This document shows, one piece after another, positions 26,237 through 35,467 of a DNA stretch of 64,000 bases. The position numbers and the translations under genes are program-made. Source of the DNA: Ascidiaceihabitans donghaensis (GTDB taxonomy: Bacteria; Pseudomonadota; Alphaproteobacteria; Rhodobacterales; Rhodobacteraceae); assembly GCF_900302465.1 (NCBI RefSeq), contig NZ_OMOR01000001.1, forward strand, positions 3,132,729 to 3,196,728. The letters are read 5' to 3'. Positions within the stretch are counted from its first letter, which is position 1; each line of letters opens with the position of its first letter. Under the pieces are notes generated by a model, which worked only from the letters and a program-made list of their open reading frames with translations, was not told where the DNA came from and searched no databases.

Positions 26237-27321
26237 TGTGCTGCCTCCGCAACCTGATCCACACCCGCCTCTTCACGCAGTTTGCGCACAAGTTCCAATT
26301 CGGCTTGAAAATCGACGTAGTGGGGCAATTTGATATGCTCAAGGAACCCTGTCGCTTGAATGTTGTCCGCATGATACAGAACAAATTCGGCGTCTTGCGC
26401 AGGGGCGCCTTCGTCCTCTTCGCCAAGCTCTTTCCAACGCAGCGCCCGATCGACCAGCGCCATTGAAATCGCTTTTCGTTCGGTTTGGCCAAAAACCAGC
26501 CCGTAGCCACGCGTGAACTGGGGCGGCTCGGATTTTGAGCCTGTGAACTGGTTGACCGTTTCACATTCGGTCAGCATGACCTCGCCAATCTCGATGCTGA
26601 ACCCAAGTTCGGGGATGTCCATTTCAACGGGCACCGCGCCAATGCGCAACTCACCCACAAAGGCATGATTGCGCGCATAACCGCGCTGGGTGGAATAGGC
26701 CATGCCCAGCGTGAACCCTTCGTCCGCACGGGTCAGCGCCTGCAGTCGCAAGCTGCGTTCCGCAGGCATTTCAAGCGGTTCACGGGTCAGGTCCGGCGGT
26801 GTCGTGTCATCATGAACCGCCTCTTCGATCAGACCTTCATGGTTGAGAAATTCGGTCACATGAGGAACATCTCCGCCTGCGGCCTCTCGTTTCGCGGCCT
26901 CAGGCACCTCTCCTTCGGCGGCAAGCTTGAAGTCCAGCAAACGGTGGGTGTAATCAAACGTCGGCCCTAAAGTCTGCCCGCCAGGCAGGTCTTTGAATGT
27001 CGCCGAGATGCGCCGATCACAGGCCATCTTGCCCGTGTCCACTGGCAAGGACGCTCCAAATCGGGGCAGCGTGGTGCGATAGGCGCGAATAAGAAAGATC
27101 GCTTCAATCAGATCACCGCGCGCCTGCTTGATCGCAAGGGCAGCAAGATCAGGATCATAAAGCGACCCTTCGGCCATGACGCGATTGACGGCCAATGCCA
27201 GCTGTTCGCGGATTTGTGCGACGCTCAGTTCAGCCAGGGACGTATCCCCGCGGCGTTCTTCGGCAAGCCACGCATGTGCGTTCTCAATCGCACGCTCACC
27301 CCCTTTGACAGCCACATACAT
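26233..27321 (-). CDS. phnI: C-P lyase subunit PhnI (nucleosidase component)
   Basis: The true start is the ATG at 27321 (MYVAVKGGERAIENAHAWLA); a 116-residue upstream extension of the frame shadows phnH. PhnI, about 362 residues, displaces adenine from ATP with phosphonate together with PhnGHL. Typical segments are KQARGDLIEAIFLIRAYRTT and RRISATFKDLPGGQ. It overlaps phnJ by 4 bp. Confidence 0.96.
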   Translation of the reverse strand: MYVAVKGGERAIENAHAWLAEERRGDTSLAELSVAQIREQLALAVNRVMAEGSLYDPDLAALAIKQARGDLIEAIFLIRAYRTTLPRFGASLPVDTGKMACDRRISATFKDLPGGQTLGPTFDYTHRLLDFKLAAEGEVPEAAKREAAGGDVPHVTEFLNHEGLIEEAVHDDTTPPDLTREPLEMPAERSLRLQALTRADEGFTLGMAYSTQRGYARNHAFVGELRIGAVPVEMDIPELGFSIEIGEVMLTECETVNQFTGSKSEPPQFTRGYGLVFGQTERKAISMALVDRALRWKELGEEDEGAPAQDAEFVLYHADNIQATGFLEHIKLPHYVDFQAELELVRKLREEAGVDQVAEAAQ

Positions 27322-27911
27322 CAGATGTCTCCTTTCTGCGTGACGACCGTGCTGCGCGGCAGGGCCGCGACGCGGTCGCAGCACGTAAAGATGAAATCGA
27401 GACCAAGGGGAAAATGCCCGGCATTGTCCTGAAACGCCTCTATTTCTGGTAACGACAAAATGTGTGTGTCTTTGATGCCAGGACCAGACAAGACAGCCCC
27501 TTTCGGCTCTAGCCGACCGACCTGAACGATCAGCGTCGCGGAACGGTCGGGGTATTGCGGTGTACCGATTTGATAGGCCCCCAGCGGCATAAGGTCTGAC
27601 CAGCCCCCCACCGCGAACATGCAATGGGACGGACCGGCAATGGGCGCACCTGTGTGAAAAGCGATCCAAGCACGCACCGCTTCGCAGTCCAGTTCCCCGG
27701 CCAGATGCACAGGGGTGTCAGGGTCACACAGCGTCAGCAAAACTGCCCCTGTCGCGGGGGAAAGCGGTGCTGGCGGGGCGGCACCTGATACCATGTGGAT
27801 TGTGCCGGGTCGGGCCATTGCTTCCATAACCTGACGGAATGCGGCTGCAGAGGCGATGGCGGGGTCGGCGAATCCGCCGCTCAGGGTTTGGCTTGGGATT
27901 TGGGCCTGCAT
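27321..27911 (-). CDS. phnH: C-P lyase subunit PhnH
   Basis: PhnH (196 residues) is a structural subunit of the PhnGHIJ core, with a PLP-transferase-like fold but no PLP. Seen here are FRQVMEAMARPGTIH near the N-terminus and LPLGLDFIFTCCDRVAALPRST at the C-terminus split by normal spacing (HFPLGLDFIFTC). It abuts phnG (stop and start share one base) and phnI likewise. Confidence 0.94.
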   Translation of the reverse strand: MQAQIPSQTLSGGFADPAIASAAAFRQVMEAMARPGTIHMVSGAAPPAPLSPATGAVLLTLCDPDTPVHLAGELDCEAVRAWIAFHTGAPIAGPSHCMFAVGGWSDLMPLGAYQIGTPQYPDRSATLIVQVGRLEPKGAVLSGPGIKDTHILSLPEIEAFQDNAGHFPLGLDFIFTCCDRVAALPRSTVVTQKGDI

Positions 27912-28366
27912 CAGTCTTCTCCTCGTACCATTGTAAAGAAATCAACCTTTGTGGCGGCGGCTTTGGCCGCGCGGGCTTCGCGTTTGGCTGTTTGCTCTGC
28001 GTCAAGCACGTCCAACACTGCGGTCTGCAACATCGGTGCCGCCGCCGTCTGCATCAAGGCATCCACGACAGCCACCGCCTCTGCATCAGCCTTACTGCGC
28101 CCCTGAATGTAGGCATGGCCGACCTCACCCGTGGCAAGCGTCAGCGCACAGCGCGTCACAGAGACTTCGCCTAAATTGAACGGTGCACCTGTTGCACCGG
28201 CGCGGGCCTGTACCATGGTGCTGCCCACCTCAGGTGCACGCAGCCATGTGAACGCAGGCGGCATCATTGTCGCGTCCAACAGGTTGGCAACGCGCCCTTT
28301 AGGCGCTTTGGCCATAATGCCAAGCCAGTTCTGGCGGGCGGCATAATCTTCGTTCATGTCTTTCAT
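27911..28366 (-). CDS. phnG: C-P lyase subunit PhnG
   Basis: PhnG (151 residues from the ATG at 28366, or 148 from 28357) is the smallest core subunit and is the first gene of the phnGHIJKLNM unit. Conserved segments are ARQNWLGIMAKAPKG, APEVGSTMVQARAGGTG-like (VQARAGATGAPFNLGEVSVT) and RCALTLATGEVGHAYIQGR. It is divergent from phnF with an 81-bp gap that must hold the promoter. Confidence 0.93.
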   Translation of the reverse strand: MKDMNEDYAARQNWLGIMAKAPKGRVANLLDATMMPPAFTWLRAPEVGSTMVQARAGATGAPFNLGEVSVTRCALTLATGEVGHAYIQGRSKADAEAVAVVDALMQTAAAPMLQTAVLDVLDAEQTAKREARAAKAAATKVDFFTMVRGED

Positions 28367-28447
28367 CTCGACAACTTCTTCAAATCCTATACAACTAGAC
28401 ATATATTAACATATCTGATCGATTCCCCCAGCGGAGATTTGTGAATT
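28367..28447. promoter_or_regulatory. phnG-phnF divergent promoter with candidate PhnF site
   Basis: The 81-bp gap contains an AT-rich block at 28388-28417 with two direct ACATAT copies ten bases apart and a short CTA-N6-TAG dyad (CTATACAACTAG, 28387-28398). GntR/HutC proteins bind such AT-rich dyads, so this is the likely PhnF operator. No clear Pho box is visible. Confidence 0.35.
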
Positions 28448-29185
28448 TTGCGTGACACACCCCCAAGACACGGACCCGGCACCAAGACACCGATCTGGCA
28501 GGCTATCGCGCAATCTTTGCGTAGCGATCTGGCCGAAGGCCGTTATGCGGCAGGTGACAGGCTTCCGACCGAAGCGGCCTTGGCCGAGCGGTTTGGCGTC
28601 AATCGACACACTGTGCGCCATGGGATTTCTGCGTTGGTGGACGAAGGCTTGATCCGCACACGTCGCGGTGCGGGGGCCTTTGTGGCTTCGACGCCCACCG
28701 ATTATCCCATCGGACGCAAGGTCAGATTCCACGACAATTTGGTTGCGGCAGGGCGATTGCCTGAAAAACGCGTTCTGCTGGTCGAAGACCGGGTTGCCAC
28801 AGCCGGCGAAGCACAAGCGCTTGCCATCCAAACCGGCGAACCAGTCTGTTCCTACCACGGGCTGTCTTTGGCTGATGGCCAGCCGATCGCCGTGTTCGAA
28901 AGCGTTTTCCCACAGGTGCGCACCCCCGGCATATCAGCAGCCTTTTGCGGACAAAGTAGCGTCACAAAAGCTTTGGCTGCCGTCGGTGTGCCAGATTACA
29001 CCCGTGCGTCTACGCGGCTGACGGCAGTGCGGGCCACCGCGACGCAGGCCCTGCATCTACTGATCACTGAGGGGGACCCGTTGCTGCGATCCTCCAGTGT
29101 GAATGTTGATTTGGCCGACAATCCCATCGAATATGGTCGCACATGGTTTGTCGGTGATCGGGTCACATTGACCTTGGAAAACTAA
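28448..29185 (+). CDS. phnF: GntR/HutC-family regulator of phosphonate metabolism
   Basis: The start is TTG at 28448, the first possible codon after an in-frame stop, ten bases after GGAG. The 245 residues have a GntR winged helix (about 10-75, with RLPTEAALAERFGVNRHTVRHGISALVDEG spread across it) and a UTRA effector domain from about 95 (TDYPIGRKVRFHDNL, ending TWFVGDRVTL-like). Divergent placement from phnG makes it the local repressor. A hairpin lies just after the stop. Confidence 0.92.
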   Translation: MRDTPPRHGPGTKTPIWQAIAQSLRSDLAEGRYAAGDRLPTEAALAERFGVNRHTVRHGISALVDEGLIRTRRGAGAFVASTPTDYPIGRKVRFHDNLVAAGRLPEKRVLLVEDRVATAGEAQALAIQTGEPVCSYHGLSLADGQPIAVFESVFPQVRTPGISAAFCGQSSVTKALAAVGVPDYTRASTRLTAVRATATQALHLLITEGDPLLRSSSVNVDLADNPIEYGRTWFVGDRVTLTLEN

Positions 29186-29188
29186 AAA

Positions 29189-29213
29189 GGCCCCGCCCAA
29201 AACAGGCGAGGCC
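29189..29213 (-). terminator. Rho-independent terminator of the GDPD gene
   Basis: GGCCTCGCC and GGCGGGGCC pair (8 of 9) around a short loop, followed on the minus strand by TTTTTAG, a classical intrinsic terminator. It lies between the convergent phnF and GDPD stops and could also weakly serve phnF. Confidence 0.75.
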
Positions 29214-29234
29214 ATCATCGTCACGACAGACGCA

Positions 29235-30461
29235 TTATTCGAGACCCATGCAGTTTGCGTAATACGTCACTGTCGCAGGCCAATCCGAAAAGATGCCTTT
29301 GACGCCAACGTCCTGCGCCAGAACATCGATCAACTCATACATCACGCCATCGCTGTTTACCGCATCTGCGATGGACTGGTAATACCAACCCCCACCATTC
29401 ACCAGCGGGCCAGAGCGTTCGATGGTCCAGGTGATGATGTTGATGTCGGCGGCCTTGGCTTGAATGGCCAATTCTGATGGCACGATGTCACCATTCTCAA
29501 GCGTCACCAGCATCCACGTGGGTGGTGCAATGTAGTTCACGCCCATCGCCTTCAGCTCTTGCATGGTGTTGGGCCAAGTGGCCGCATCCATCGGCGAATA
29601 ACCATCAATGTCGTATTCATCCATCAGGTAAACAGCCTGCGCACCGAATTCTGGCGCGGCCTTGATCCAATACAGCACATCTTCAAGGTTGAACGACTGC
29701 AACCAGACATCTGCCGCAGGAACACCAGCGGCCACATATTCATCGACCAGCTTTTGCGCGTAATCTTCCTGCGTAAACCCGTTGAACGGCATCTTGACGG
29801 CGGGCGATTTCAATTCTGGTGTGAACCGCGCACCAAGACCGCGGAACAGTTCAATGGAGTCTGCGTGTGTCATTAGCATTGCAGGTTCAGCCGAATAAAG
29901 ATCGGTGCGGAAATTCGCTGTACCGTCAAGGTAGGCTTCGACCGTTGTGGCGGTTCTGTCAGCGGCGTCCATTTTGGGCGTCAGGCTGCGGTATTCGTCC
30001 AGCGTGATTTCGGATGTGCGGCATTCGGCATTGGCACTTGTGTCGCCGTTCGCTGGCGTGAACGGCGTTGTGCAGGTTGAGGCCAAAGGCGTGGCAAGAA
30101 TATTGGTCGTTGTGTGCAAATCGTTCTGTGCATGACGACATACCAGCTCAAGGTCGGCGGTAAACGTCACATCACATTCCAGAATGCCCGCCCCCATCAG
30201 CGCCGCCGCGCGGTTGGATTCAACCGTGTGCTCTGGAAATTGCATCGGCGCACCGCGGTGGCCAATGGAAAACAGCGACGTGGATGCCTCTTGGTTTTGG
30301 CAAGACTGCAATTGATCCTTCAGAGGACCGTCTTTCATCCGATCAATCAGATAGAACGGACGTGGGCCATATTCAACGCGGTCAAGCGTTTGTGCGATGG
30401 CAGGTGCCACGGCAAGTGTTGCGCCCAGTACGACGGTTGGCAGTGCGATGATACGAAGCAT
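29235..30461 (-). CDS. Periplasmic glycerophosphodiester phosphodiesterase
   Basis: The ATG at 30461 follows AAAGGGGAA. Residues 1-23 are a signal peptide ending AIA, so the enzyme is exported. The GDPD core shows [16 protein letters not shown] (catalytic His, Glu), [12 protein letters not shown] (metal ligands) and CRHAQNDL. It should release alcohols from glycerophosphodiesters to give glycerol-3-phosphate, a phosphorus source. The 408-residue length is that of GlpQ-like secreted forms. It lies 103 bp behind the phosphonate acetyltransferase-like gene; an 11-bp repeat array before it suggests its own Pho control. Confidence 0.9.
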   Translation of the reverse strand: MLRIIALPTVVLGATLAVAPAIAQTLDRVEYGPRPFYLIDRMKDGPLKDQLQSCQNQEASTSLFSIGHRGAPMQFPEHTVESNRAAALMGAGILECDVTFTADLELVCRHAQNDLHTTTNILATPLASTCTTPFTPANGDTSANAECRTSEITLDEYRSLTPKMDAADRTATTVEAYLDGTANFRTDLYSAEPAMLMTHADSIELFRGLGARFTPELKSPAVKMPFNGFTQEDYAQKLVDEYVAAGVPAADVWLQSFNLEDVLYWIKAAPEFGAQAVYLMDEYDIDGYSPMDAATWPNTMQELKAMGVNYIAPPTWMLVTLENGDIVPSELAIQAKAADINIITWTIERSGPLVNGGGWYYQSIADAVNSDGVMYELIDVLAQDVGVKGIFSDWPATVTYYANCMGLE

Positions 30462-30519
30462 GAAATTCCCCTTTTGGTGCTCATGTCGGCTTGGGGTAAT
30501 CGGGCCATATGAACGGCAC

Positions 30520-30547
30520 ATCACAGAAAGATCAAAGTTTTATCAAA
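30520..30547 (-). promoter_or_regulatory. 11-bp repeat array upstream of the GDPD gene (degenerate Pho box?)
   Basis: On the coding strand TTTGAT, TTTGAT and TGTGAT recur at exactly 11-bp steps with AT-rich spacers, resembling the PhoB layout (TGTCAT-N5-TGTCAT) with degenerate cores. It lies about 60 nt before the start codon. Confidence 0.35.
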
Positions 30548-30564
30548 TTGAAGATGCGAAAAGG

Positions 30565-31182
30565 CTAACCTTCATATTTTTCCAAGAACGCTTCAGCCTT
30601 CATTGCCCGAAAGTCGTCCAATGCCGCGCGCAACGCATCATGGGTCCAATCCCACCAGGCCAGCGCGATGAGACGATCCGCGATGCTGCGAGGTTGGCGC
30701 AAACGCAGCGGCTTGGCAGGCGTGCCAGCGACGATTGTGTAGGGATCGACGTCCTTTGTAACCACGGCCCCCGCCGCCACGACCGCGCCATCACCCAACG
30801 TCACCTCGGGCTTGATCATCGCACCTGCACCAATCCATGTGTCATGTCCGATTTGGGCGATACGGGACCGCCGATGTTCAAAAAATGCCTCATCCCGCGT
30901 CGTGTCATCCCAATAATCCGCCGAGCGATAAAGGAAATGGTGGCAGGCGGCCGTATCCAAGGGATGGTCCGTCGCACCGATCCGGCTGAACGCGGCGATG
31001 TTGGCAAATTTGCCAATCCGCGCGTTGGCGATATCGGCGTAACGGTCGCAGTAAGCATAATCCCCGAACGCCGCATTGTTCAGCCGGCTGCCACGCCCGA
31101 TTTCGACGTAGGCGCCAAAGGTGCTGTCGGTGATGTCGCAATCGGCGTGGATGAACGGAGCAGTCGCGCTTAGTCGGGGCAT
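30565..31182 (-). CDS. Hexapeptide-repeat acyltransferase of phosphonate clusters
   Basis: The 205 residues form a left-handed beta-helix transferase: repeats such as [20 protein letters not shown] and [16 protein letters not shown], then [20 protein letters not shown], the common closing motif. Relatives (TIGR03308-type, DapH/CAT-like) occur in many phn clusters and are thought to acetylate aminophosphonates or a pathway intermediate, in the role of PhnO. It follows phnE after 141 bp on the same strand. The acceptor is not known. Confidence 0.88.
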   Translation of the reverse strand: MPRLSATAPFIHADCDITDSTFGAYVEIGRGSRLNNAAFGDYAYCDRYADIANARIGKFANIAAFSRIGATDHPLDTAACHHFLYRSADYWDDTTRDEAFFEHRRSRIAQIGHDTWIGAGAMIKPEVTLGDGAVVAAGAVVTKDVDPYTIVAGTPAKPLRLRQPRSIADRLIALAWWDWTHDALRAALDDFRAMKAEAFLEKYEG

Positions 31183-31323
31183 GTATCAGAGTTCTCTTTC
31201 TTCTTCATCAAAAGCGGAAGACCTTACCTGTCCTAGCCAGCTTCAGTCCTGTGGAAACATCAAGGATACCAGCCGCGACGCATGCAGCCCCGATGCCCCT
31301 GTTCATACCTGTAAGGTAAGTCG

Positions 31324-32640
31324 TCATCCGTCTTTGGTTCCGATCAATTTACCGCGCAGCCAACCTGACAACCAGTCCATCACCATGACCATCAAAATGA
31401 TCAGGATGATGTAGTAGGCGACTTCCTCCCAGTCTTTTTGGGTCTGGATCGCCTGCGTTAGCATCAGGCCAATCCCGCCACCCGTGATCGCGCCGATAAT
31501 CGTGGCAGAGCGCGTGTTGGATTCGAGGAAATACAGGACTTGCGCCAGCAAAACGGGCATCACTTGCGGAATAACCCCGAACCGGTACCGTTGGAGCGGT
31601 TTGGCGCCTGTCGATGTCACGCCCTCAATCTGTTTGTCGTCAACATTTTCAAGCGCCTCGGAAAAGGTTTTGCCGAAGGTGCCTGTATCGGTGATCAAAA
31701 TCGCCAAGGCGCCAGTCATTGGTCCCGGTCCGAACGCACGGGCCAGAACCACTGTCCAGATCAGCGCGTCCACGCCGCGAACAAAGTCAAACAAGCGGCG
31801 GGTGGCGGTCCGCAGCAACATGACAGGCGCAAACCTTTTAGCGGCCAAGAACGCCAGTGGCAGCGCGATCATCGCAGCCCCCATGGTCCCAAGGAACGCC
31901 ATAAGGATCGTTTCGCCCAGCGCCCAAGCGATATCCTTGTGGCGCCACATTTTGTTATGCCAAAAGTCCGACATCGCACCGATGATGTTGCGTCGTTCGG
32001 GATCGATTTGTTCACCAAACACGATCTGTCCAAATCCCATACCATGATAGGGGCTGTCGAATGTGAACCAGAACAATTCCCATCCTGCGAAATAGTTGAA
32101 CACTTCGGTCTTTGACCCCGTGAGGGTGATCCGGCCCTCGGGTGTTGCGATGGCGACGCGGCGGTCCGATGCGTTGATCCAGTCGGGCAGATCCGACGGC
32201 AAATTGGTGGTGACGGTGCGGCCTTCGGCCTGCGCCTCGACAGACCCGAAGCCGGGGACGTCGATCTCGGTGCGGTTGTCGGGCAGAAAGCGGACAATCG
32301 TATCGCCACCCAGATCAACCGTGATAACGTCTGCGCCGCTGACCCAGGCTGGGCGCTTGCCTTCTGGGTATTCTCCCTTGCGCTCGCCTTCAACCGCATA
32401 AGAGATTTCACCATTCCGGTTATCGCGGGTGACGTGTACCTTATGGGACCAGATGTCAGAAGTCAGCGTGCGCGCGTTGTCCATGTTGGCGCGTTGGACC
32501 AAGCCCGGCACATCAAACGCAAAGAAGATATAGGCGAAATAAACCAAGATCACCGCGGGCACACCAAAAGCAAACAGACGCTTTCGGCGAAACAGACCTT
32601 CAGCGTGGGTCTTCGAGGCTTGAATATCCAACGATGTCAT
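31324..32640 (-). CDS. phnE: Phosphonate ABC transporter permease (second, long)
   Basis: This 438-residue permease overlaps the first phnE gene by 4 bp. After one N-terminal helix (about 20-42) it has a ~170-residue soluble, probably periplasmic region before the usual permease domain. That domain carries the PhnE loop DDKQIEGVTSTGAKPLQRYRFGVIPQ and TRSATIIGAITGGGIG. Long second PhnE proteins are usual in Rhodobacterales. With PhnC, PhnD and the first PhnE it imports phosphonates or phosphate esters. Confidence 0.93.
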   Translation of the reverse strand: MTSLDIQASKTHAEGLFRRKRLFAFGVPAVILVYFAYIFFAFDVPGLVQRANMDNARTLTSDIWSHKVHVTRDNRNGEISYAVEGERKGEYPEGKRPAWVSGADVITVDLGGDTIVRFLPDNRTEIDVPGFGSVEAQAEGRTVTTNLPSDLPDWINASDRRVAIATPEGRITLTGSKTEVFNYFAGWELFWFTFDSPYHGMGFGQIVFGEQIDPERRNIIGAMSDFWHNKMWRHKDIAWALGETILMAFLGTMGAAMIALPLAFLAAKRFAPVMLLRTATRRLFDFVRGVDALIWTVVLARAFGPGPMTGALAILITDTGTFGKTFSEALENVDDKQIEGVTSTGAKPLQRYRFGVIPQVMPVLLAQVLYFLESNTRSATIIGAITGGGIGLMLTQAIQTQKDWEEVAYYIILIILMVMVMDWLSGWLRGKLIGTKDG

Positions 32641-33518
32641 TGGGCTTGTCCTTCGGTCAAACGGTTGCGGTAGCGGCTTGAAATCTGGTCAAAGAAAACG
32701 ATCGTACCGAACAGCAGCACAAAGATCGCTGCGGCCTCATCGAACCGGCCCGGCCCCCAAGCCATCGCATTGCGCAGCTCATAGCCAAGGCCGCCTGCAC
32801 CGACAAAACCCAGAATGGCAGAGGCGCGGATATTAATTTCGAACCGCAACAAGGTGTAGCTGACATAGTTTGGCGCGACTTGCGGCAAGACACCAAGAAG
32901 CATCCGTTGGGTCCAAGTGGCCCCTGTTGAAGCCAAACCTTCCACAGGTTTAAGATCCGCATTTTCAGCCACTTCGGAAAACATCTTGGCCAGAGCACCA
33001 GCGGTGTGCAGCGCGATTGCGATCATCGCAGGCACAGGGCCGCCCCCCAAAATAAAGATCAGCACCAACGCAATAACGATTTCGGGGATCGCGCGCAAAG
33101 TATCGGAAAAACGGCGAAACAACGGGATCAACCGCGGCCATTTGGCAAGACCACGGGTTCCCAAAAGCGACAGGATCAACCCCCCCACAGCGCCGATGAT
33201 TGTAGACACAGCCGCGATATTGATTGTTTCAACAAGGGCTGGGAAAAATTTAGCAATCAGGCTTGGCAGATCGCGGCGTTTGCCCCAAGCCTCGGCAAGC
33301 ACCTCACTTGGGTAGTCGCCAATTTGGTGCAACCCCTCCCAGAACCCGCCTGCATTGCGATCATCTGCAATGTTAAAACCGGACACCATCAAGACCACAA
33401 ACAGCAACAACGCCAAGCCACTATAAAGCCTGCGCCGCCCAACCTGTGCAAGGTAGCTTTCACGAATATCACCAAGGCCAGGTGTCGCTGCCCGGCCTGT
33501 CGTGTCTGTTGCTGTCAT
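32637..33518 (-). CDS. phnE: Phosphonate ABC transporter permease (first)
   Basis: The ATG at 33518 has GAGGCAGC before it and gives 293 residues; the longer frame includes the intergenic hairpin. The permease domain shows TLRAIPEIVIALVLIF, the coupling loop NADLKPVEGLASTGATWTQR and INIRASAILGFVGAGGLGYEL. It partners the second PhnE as a heterodimer. Confidence 0.94.
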   Translation of the reverse strand: MTATDTTGRAATPGLGDIRESYLAQVGRRRLYSGLALLLFVVLMVSGFNIADDRNAGGFWEGLHQIGDYPSEVLAEAWGKRRDLPSLIAKFFPALVETINIAAVSTIIGAVGGLILSLLGTRGLAKWPRLIPLFRRFSDTLRAIPEIVIALVLIFILGGGPVPAMIAIALHTAGALAKMFSEVAENADLKPVEGLASTGATWTQRMLLGVLPQVAPNYVSYTLLRFEINIRASAILGFVGAGGLGYELRNAMAWGPGRFDEAAAIFVLLFGTIVFFDQISSRYRNRLTEGQAQ

Positions 33519-33540
33519 AATGCTGCCTCGCATAAAAAGA

Positions 33541-33569
33541 CCGGTCGCCTTCAACGCGAAGGCGACCGG
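33541..33569 (-). terminator. Strong hairpin with U-run between phnD and phnE
   Basis: An 11-bp perfect stem (CCGGTCGCCTT/AAGGCGACCGG) with a 7-nt loop is followed on the transcript by TTTTT, so it is a good intrinsic terminator inside the operon. It would raise PhnD over permease expression. Confidence 0.8.
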
Positions 33570-33587
33570 GGCCGTCATGAAAATATC

Positions 33588-34499
33588 TTAGTTGCCGATC
33601 ACAGACTGACGCGCCGCAACGATGCTTTCGTAGGTTTTATGGGTCACTGGTACAAAACCAAGCGTGTCACCCGCAGCAACCCCGTAGGCACATTCGGCGT
33701 CACGCTCATAAAGTGTGTCGACCAGCTCGGTCATCGTCGCCTTGACGTCCGCTGGCAGGTCGGCACGCAGAACAACCGGACCTTCTGGGATAACGTTGGA
33801 CATCCAGATCTGCTGAAGATCGTTCATGTCGACAAGTCCCGCATCAACCGCACGACGCAGCGCACCCGAGTTGTAACCGTCTTCCCATTCGCCCTGAGCG
33901 TCGGCCCAGGTGACGCCGGCGTCGATGTCACCGTTTGCTACGGCAATGATCGTCTGCTCATGGCCGCCAGTGAATTTAACTTCACCAAAATAGTCGCCGG
34001 ATTCCATCGTGGCGCCAGTCGCTTTTGGGATTTCGATAGACGGGATCAGGTAGCCGGATGTGGAGTTGGGATCACCAAAACCAAAAACCTTGCCCTCTAC
34101 ATCTTTCAAAGCTTCGATGCCGCTGTCCACACGCGCGAACCCGATCGAATGATACCCGATGGAACCGTCGAGGTTCTGCTTGACCAAAACGGGTTCAATG
34201 GCTTCGGGGTCTTGCAGGTATGTTGCAGCATAAGAGGAAGCGCCAAGCCATGCCATGTCGATTGTGCCACCCAGCAGACCTTGAATAACGCCGTTGTAGT
34301 CGGCAGGCGCGAACAGCTTTGTCTCAACACCAAGCGCTTCGGTGGTGTAATTTTGCATGCAGGCATAGTTGTTCATGCGGTCCTGTGCGTTTTCACCGCC
34401 TAGGATTCCGATCCGGAATTCGGTGATTTTTGCGTCCTGAGCGAAGGCAGGGGCAGCTAGGGCAGTTGTGGCCAAAGCGGCGGCTATAACAGTTTTCAT
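33588..34499 (-). CDS. phnD: Phosphonate ABC transporter substrate-binding protein
   Basis: The ATG at 34499 follows GGAGAG and opens a signal peptide (ending PAFA, about residue 20); 48 upstream residues of the longer frame are excluded. The mature protein begins KITEFRIGILGGENAQDRM and includes LLGGTIDMAWLGASSYA and KVFGFGDPNSTSGYLIP, the PhnD ligand-loop motif. 303 residues is normal. A terminator-like hairpin follows the stop. Confidence 0.95.
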   Translation of the reverse strand: MKTVIAAALATTALAAPAFAQDAKITEFRIGILGGENAQDRMNNYACMQNYTTEALGVETKLFAPADYNGVIQGLLGGTIDMAWLGASSYAATYLQDPEAIEPVLVKQNLDGSIGYHSIGFARVDSGIEALKDVEGKVFGFGDPNSTSGYLIPSIEIPKATGATMESGDYFGEVKFTGGHEQTIIAVANGDIDAGVTWADAQGEWEDGYNSGALRRAVDAGLVDMNDLQQIWMSNVIPEGPVVLRADLPADVKATMTELVDTLYERDAECAYGVAAGDTLGFVPVTHKTYESIVAARQSVIGN

Positions 34500-34548
34500 C
34501 AGTCTCTCCATGGAGGAATTAAGCGCGTGTTGGCGCAGGTTATCTGGC

Positions 34549-35364
34549 TCAGGCGACGGCCTCGACTTTGGGCGCGTCGGTTCTGTCCAGCGTTTCAATT
34601 TCGGTTGATGTGGCGGCTTCGGAAAAATCCGAGCCTGCCCCATAGATGTCGCGGGCGACGCCTGTGGTCAGTTGTGCTGGCGTGCCATCAAACACGATAC
34701 GCCCATCGCGCATCCCGATCACGCGGTCGCAGTAACGGCGCGCGGTATCCAATGTGTGTAAATTGGCGATGACCATGCGGCCGTCTTCTTCGTGAATGTC
34801 GCGCAAGGATTGCATGACGACCTGCGCATTCATCGGATCAAGCGACGCGATGGGCTCATCCGCCAAAATGATTGCGGGGTCCTGCATCAGTGCCCGCGCA
34901 ATCGCGACACGCTGTTGCTGTCCGCCTGACAGGGCTTCGGCACGTTTAGGCGCCTGTTCAGCGATGCCAAGCCGATCCAGAATATCGATGGCTTTGTGAA
35001 TATCGGACCGGGGATATAGGTTGAACATCGTCGCCAGTGTCGAGCGACGGTTCAGCGTGCCGTGCAACACATTCGACACAACATCCATGCGCGGCACCAG
35101 ATTGAACTGTTGAAAAATCATCGCGCAACGTGATTGCCACTGACGCCGCGCAGCACCACGCATCGCCGTCACATCTTCGTTTTTAAACAATATTTCACCG
35201 TCTGACGCATCGCTCAACCGGTTGAGCATCCGCAAAAGGGTCGACTTGCCGGCACCCGATCGCCCGATAATGCCAATCATTGCGGGTTCATTGATTTGGA
35301 TATTGGCAGTATCCACGGCGATTTTGTCGCCAAATCGTTTTGTCAGTCCGTTGATGCTTAGCAT
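34549..35364 (-). CDS. phnC: Phosphonate ABC transporter ATP-binding protein
   Basis: The ATG at 35364 is preceded by GGGGG; 16 upstream residues of the longer frame lack a ribosome site. The 271-residue ATPase shows Walker A (GRSGAGKST), Q-loop [15 protein letters not shown], signature [15 protein letters not shown], Walker B ([13 protein letters not shown]) and a C-terminal tail. It is the first gene of phnCDEE, with a 236-bp upstream gap carrying an array of Pho-type half-sites. Confidence 0.95.
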   Translation of the reverse strand: MLSINGLTKRFGDKIAVDTANIQINEPAMIGIIGRSGAGKSTLLRMLNRLSDASDGEILFKNEDVTAMRGAARRQWQSRCAMIFQQFNLVPRMDVVSNVLHGTLNRRSTLATMFNLYPRSDIHKAIDILDRLGIAEQAPKRAEALSGGQQQRVAIARALMQDPAIILADEPIASLDPMNAQVVMQSLRDIHEEDGRMVIANLHTLDTARRYCDRVIGMRDGRIVFDGTPAQLTTGVARDIYGAGSDFSEAATSTEIETLDRTDAPKVEAVA

Positions 35365-35416
35365 GTCATCCCCCGATGAATTTGAGAGATACATAAGCCC
35401 GCAATTCAACACTCAG

Positions 35417-35467
35417 GTGACAGTTTTGAATCAGATTGGTGATGGTTTCTTAAAGGTTACGTGACAG
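35417..35467 (-). promoter_or_regulatory. Tandem array of five 11-bp Pho-type half-sites before phnC
   Basis: On the coding strand the 7-mers CTGTCAC, CCTTTAA, CCATCAC, CTGATTC and CTGTCAC recur every 11 bp with four-base spacers. The two outer units match the PhoB half-site exactly and are 44 bp apart; the inner three are weaker. PhoB binds such 11-bp direct repeats. The array is 53-103 bp before the phnC start. Confidence 0.65.

Noticed and set aside
27322-27669. N-terminal extension of phnI
   Set aside because: It is phnH read in another frame; phnI begins at the overlapping ATG at 27321.
29235-30461. GDPD as a replacement for the missing PhnP
   Set aside because: A clear signal peptide places it in the periplasm, whereas the cyclic ribose phosphate is formed in the cytosol.
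33006-34403. Long plus-strand frame (465 codons)
   Set aside because: It lies antisense to phnE and phnD, which have clear family motifs, signal peptide and ribosome sites; the antisense product has no recognisable domain.
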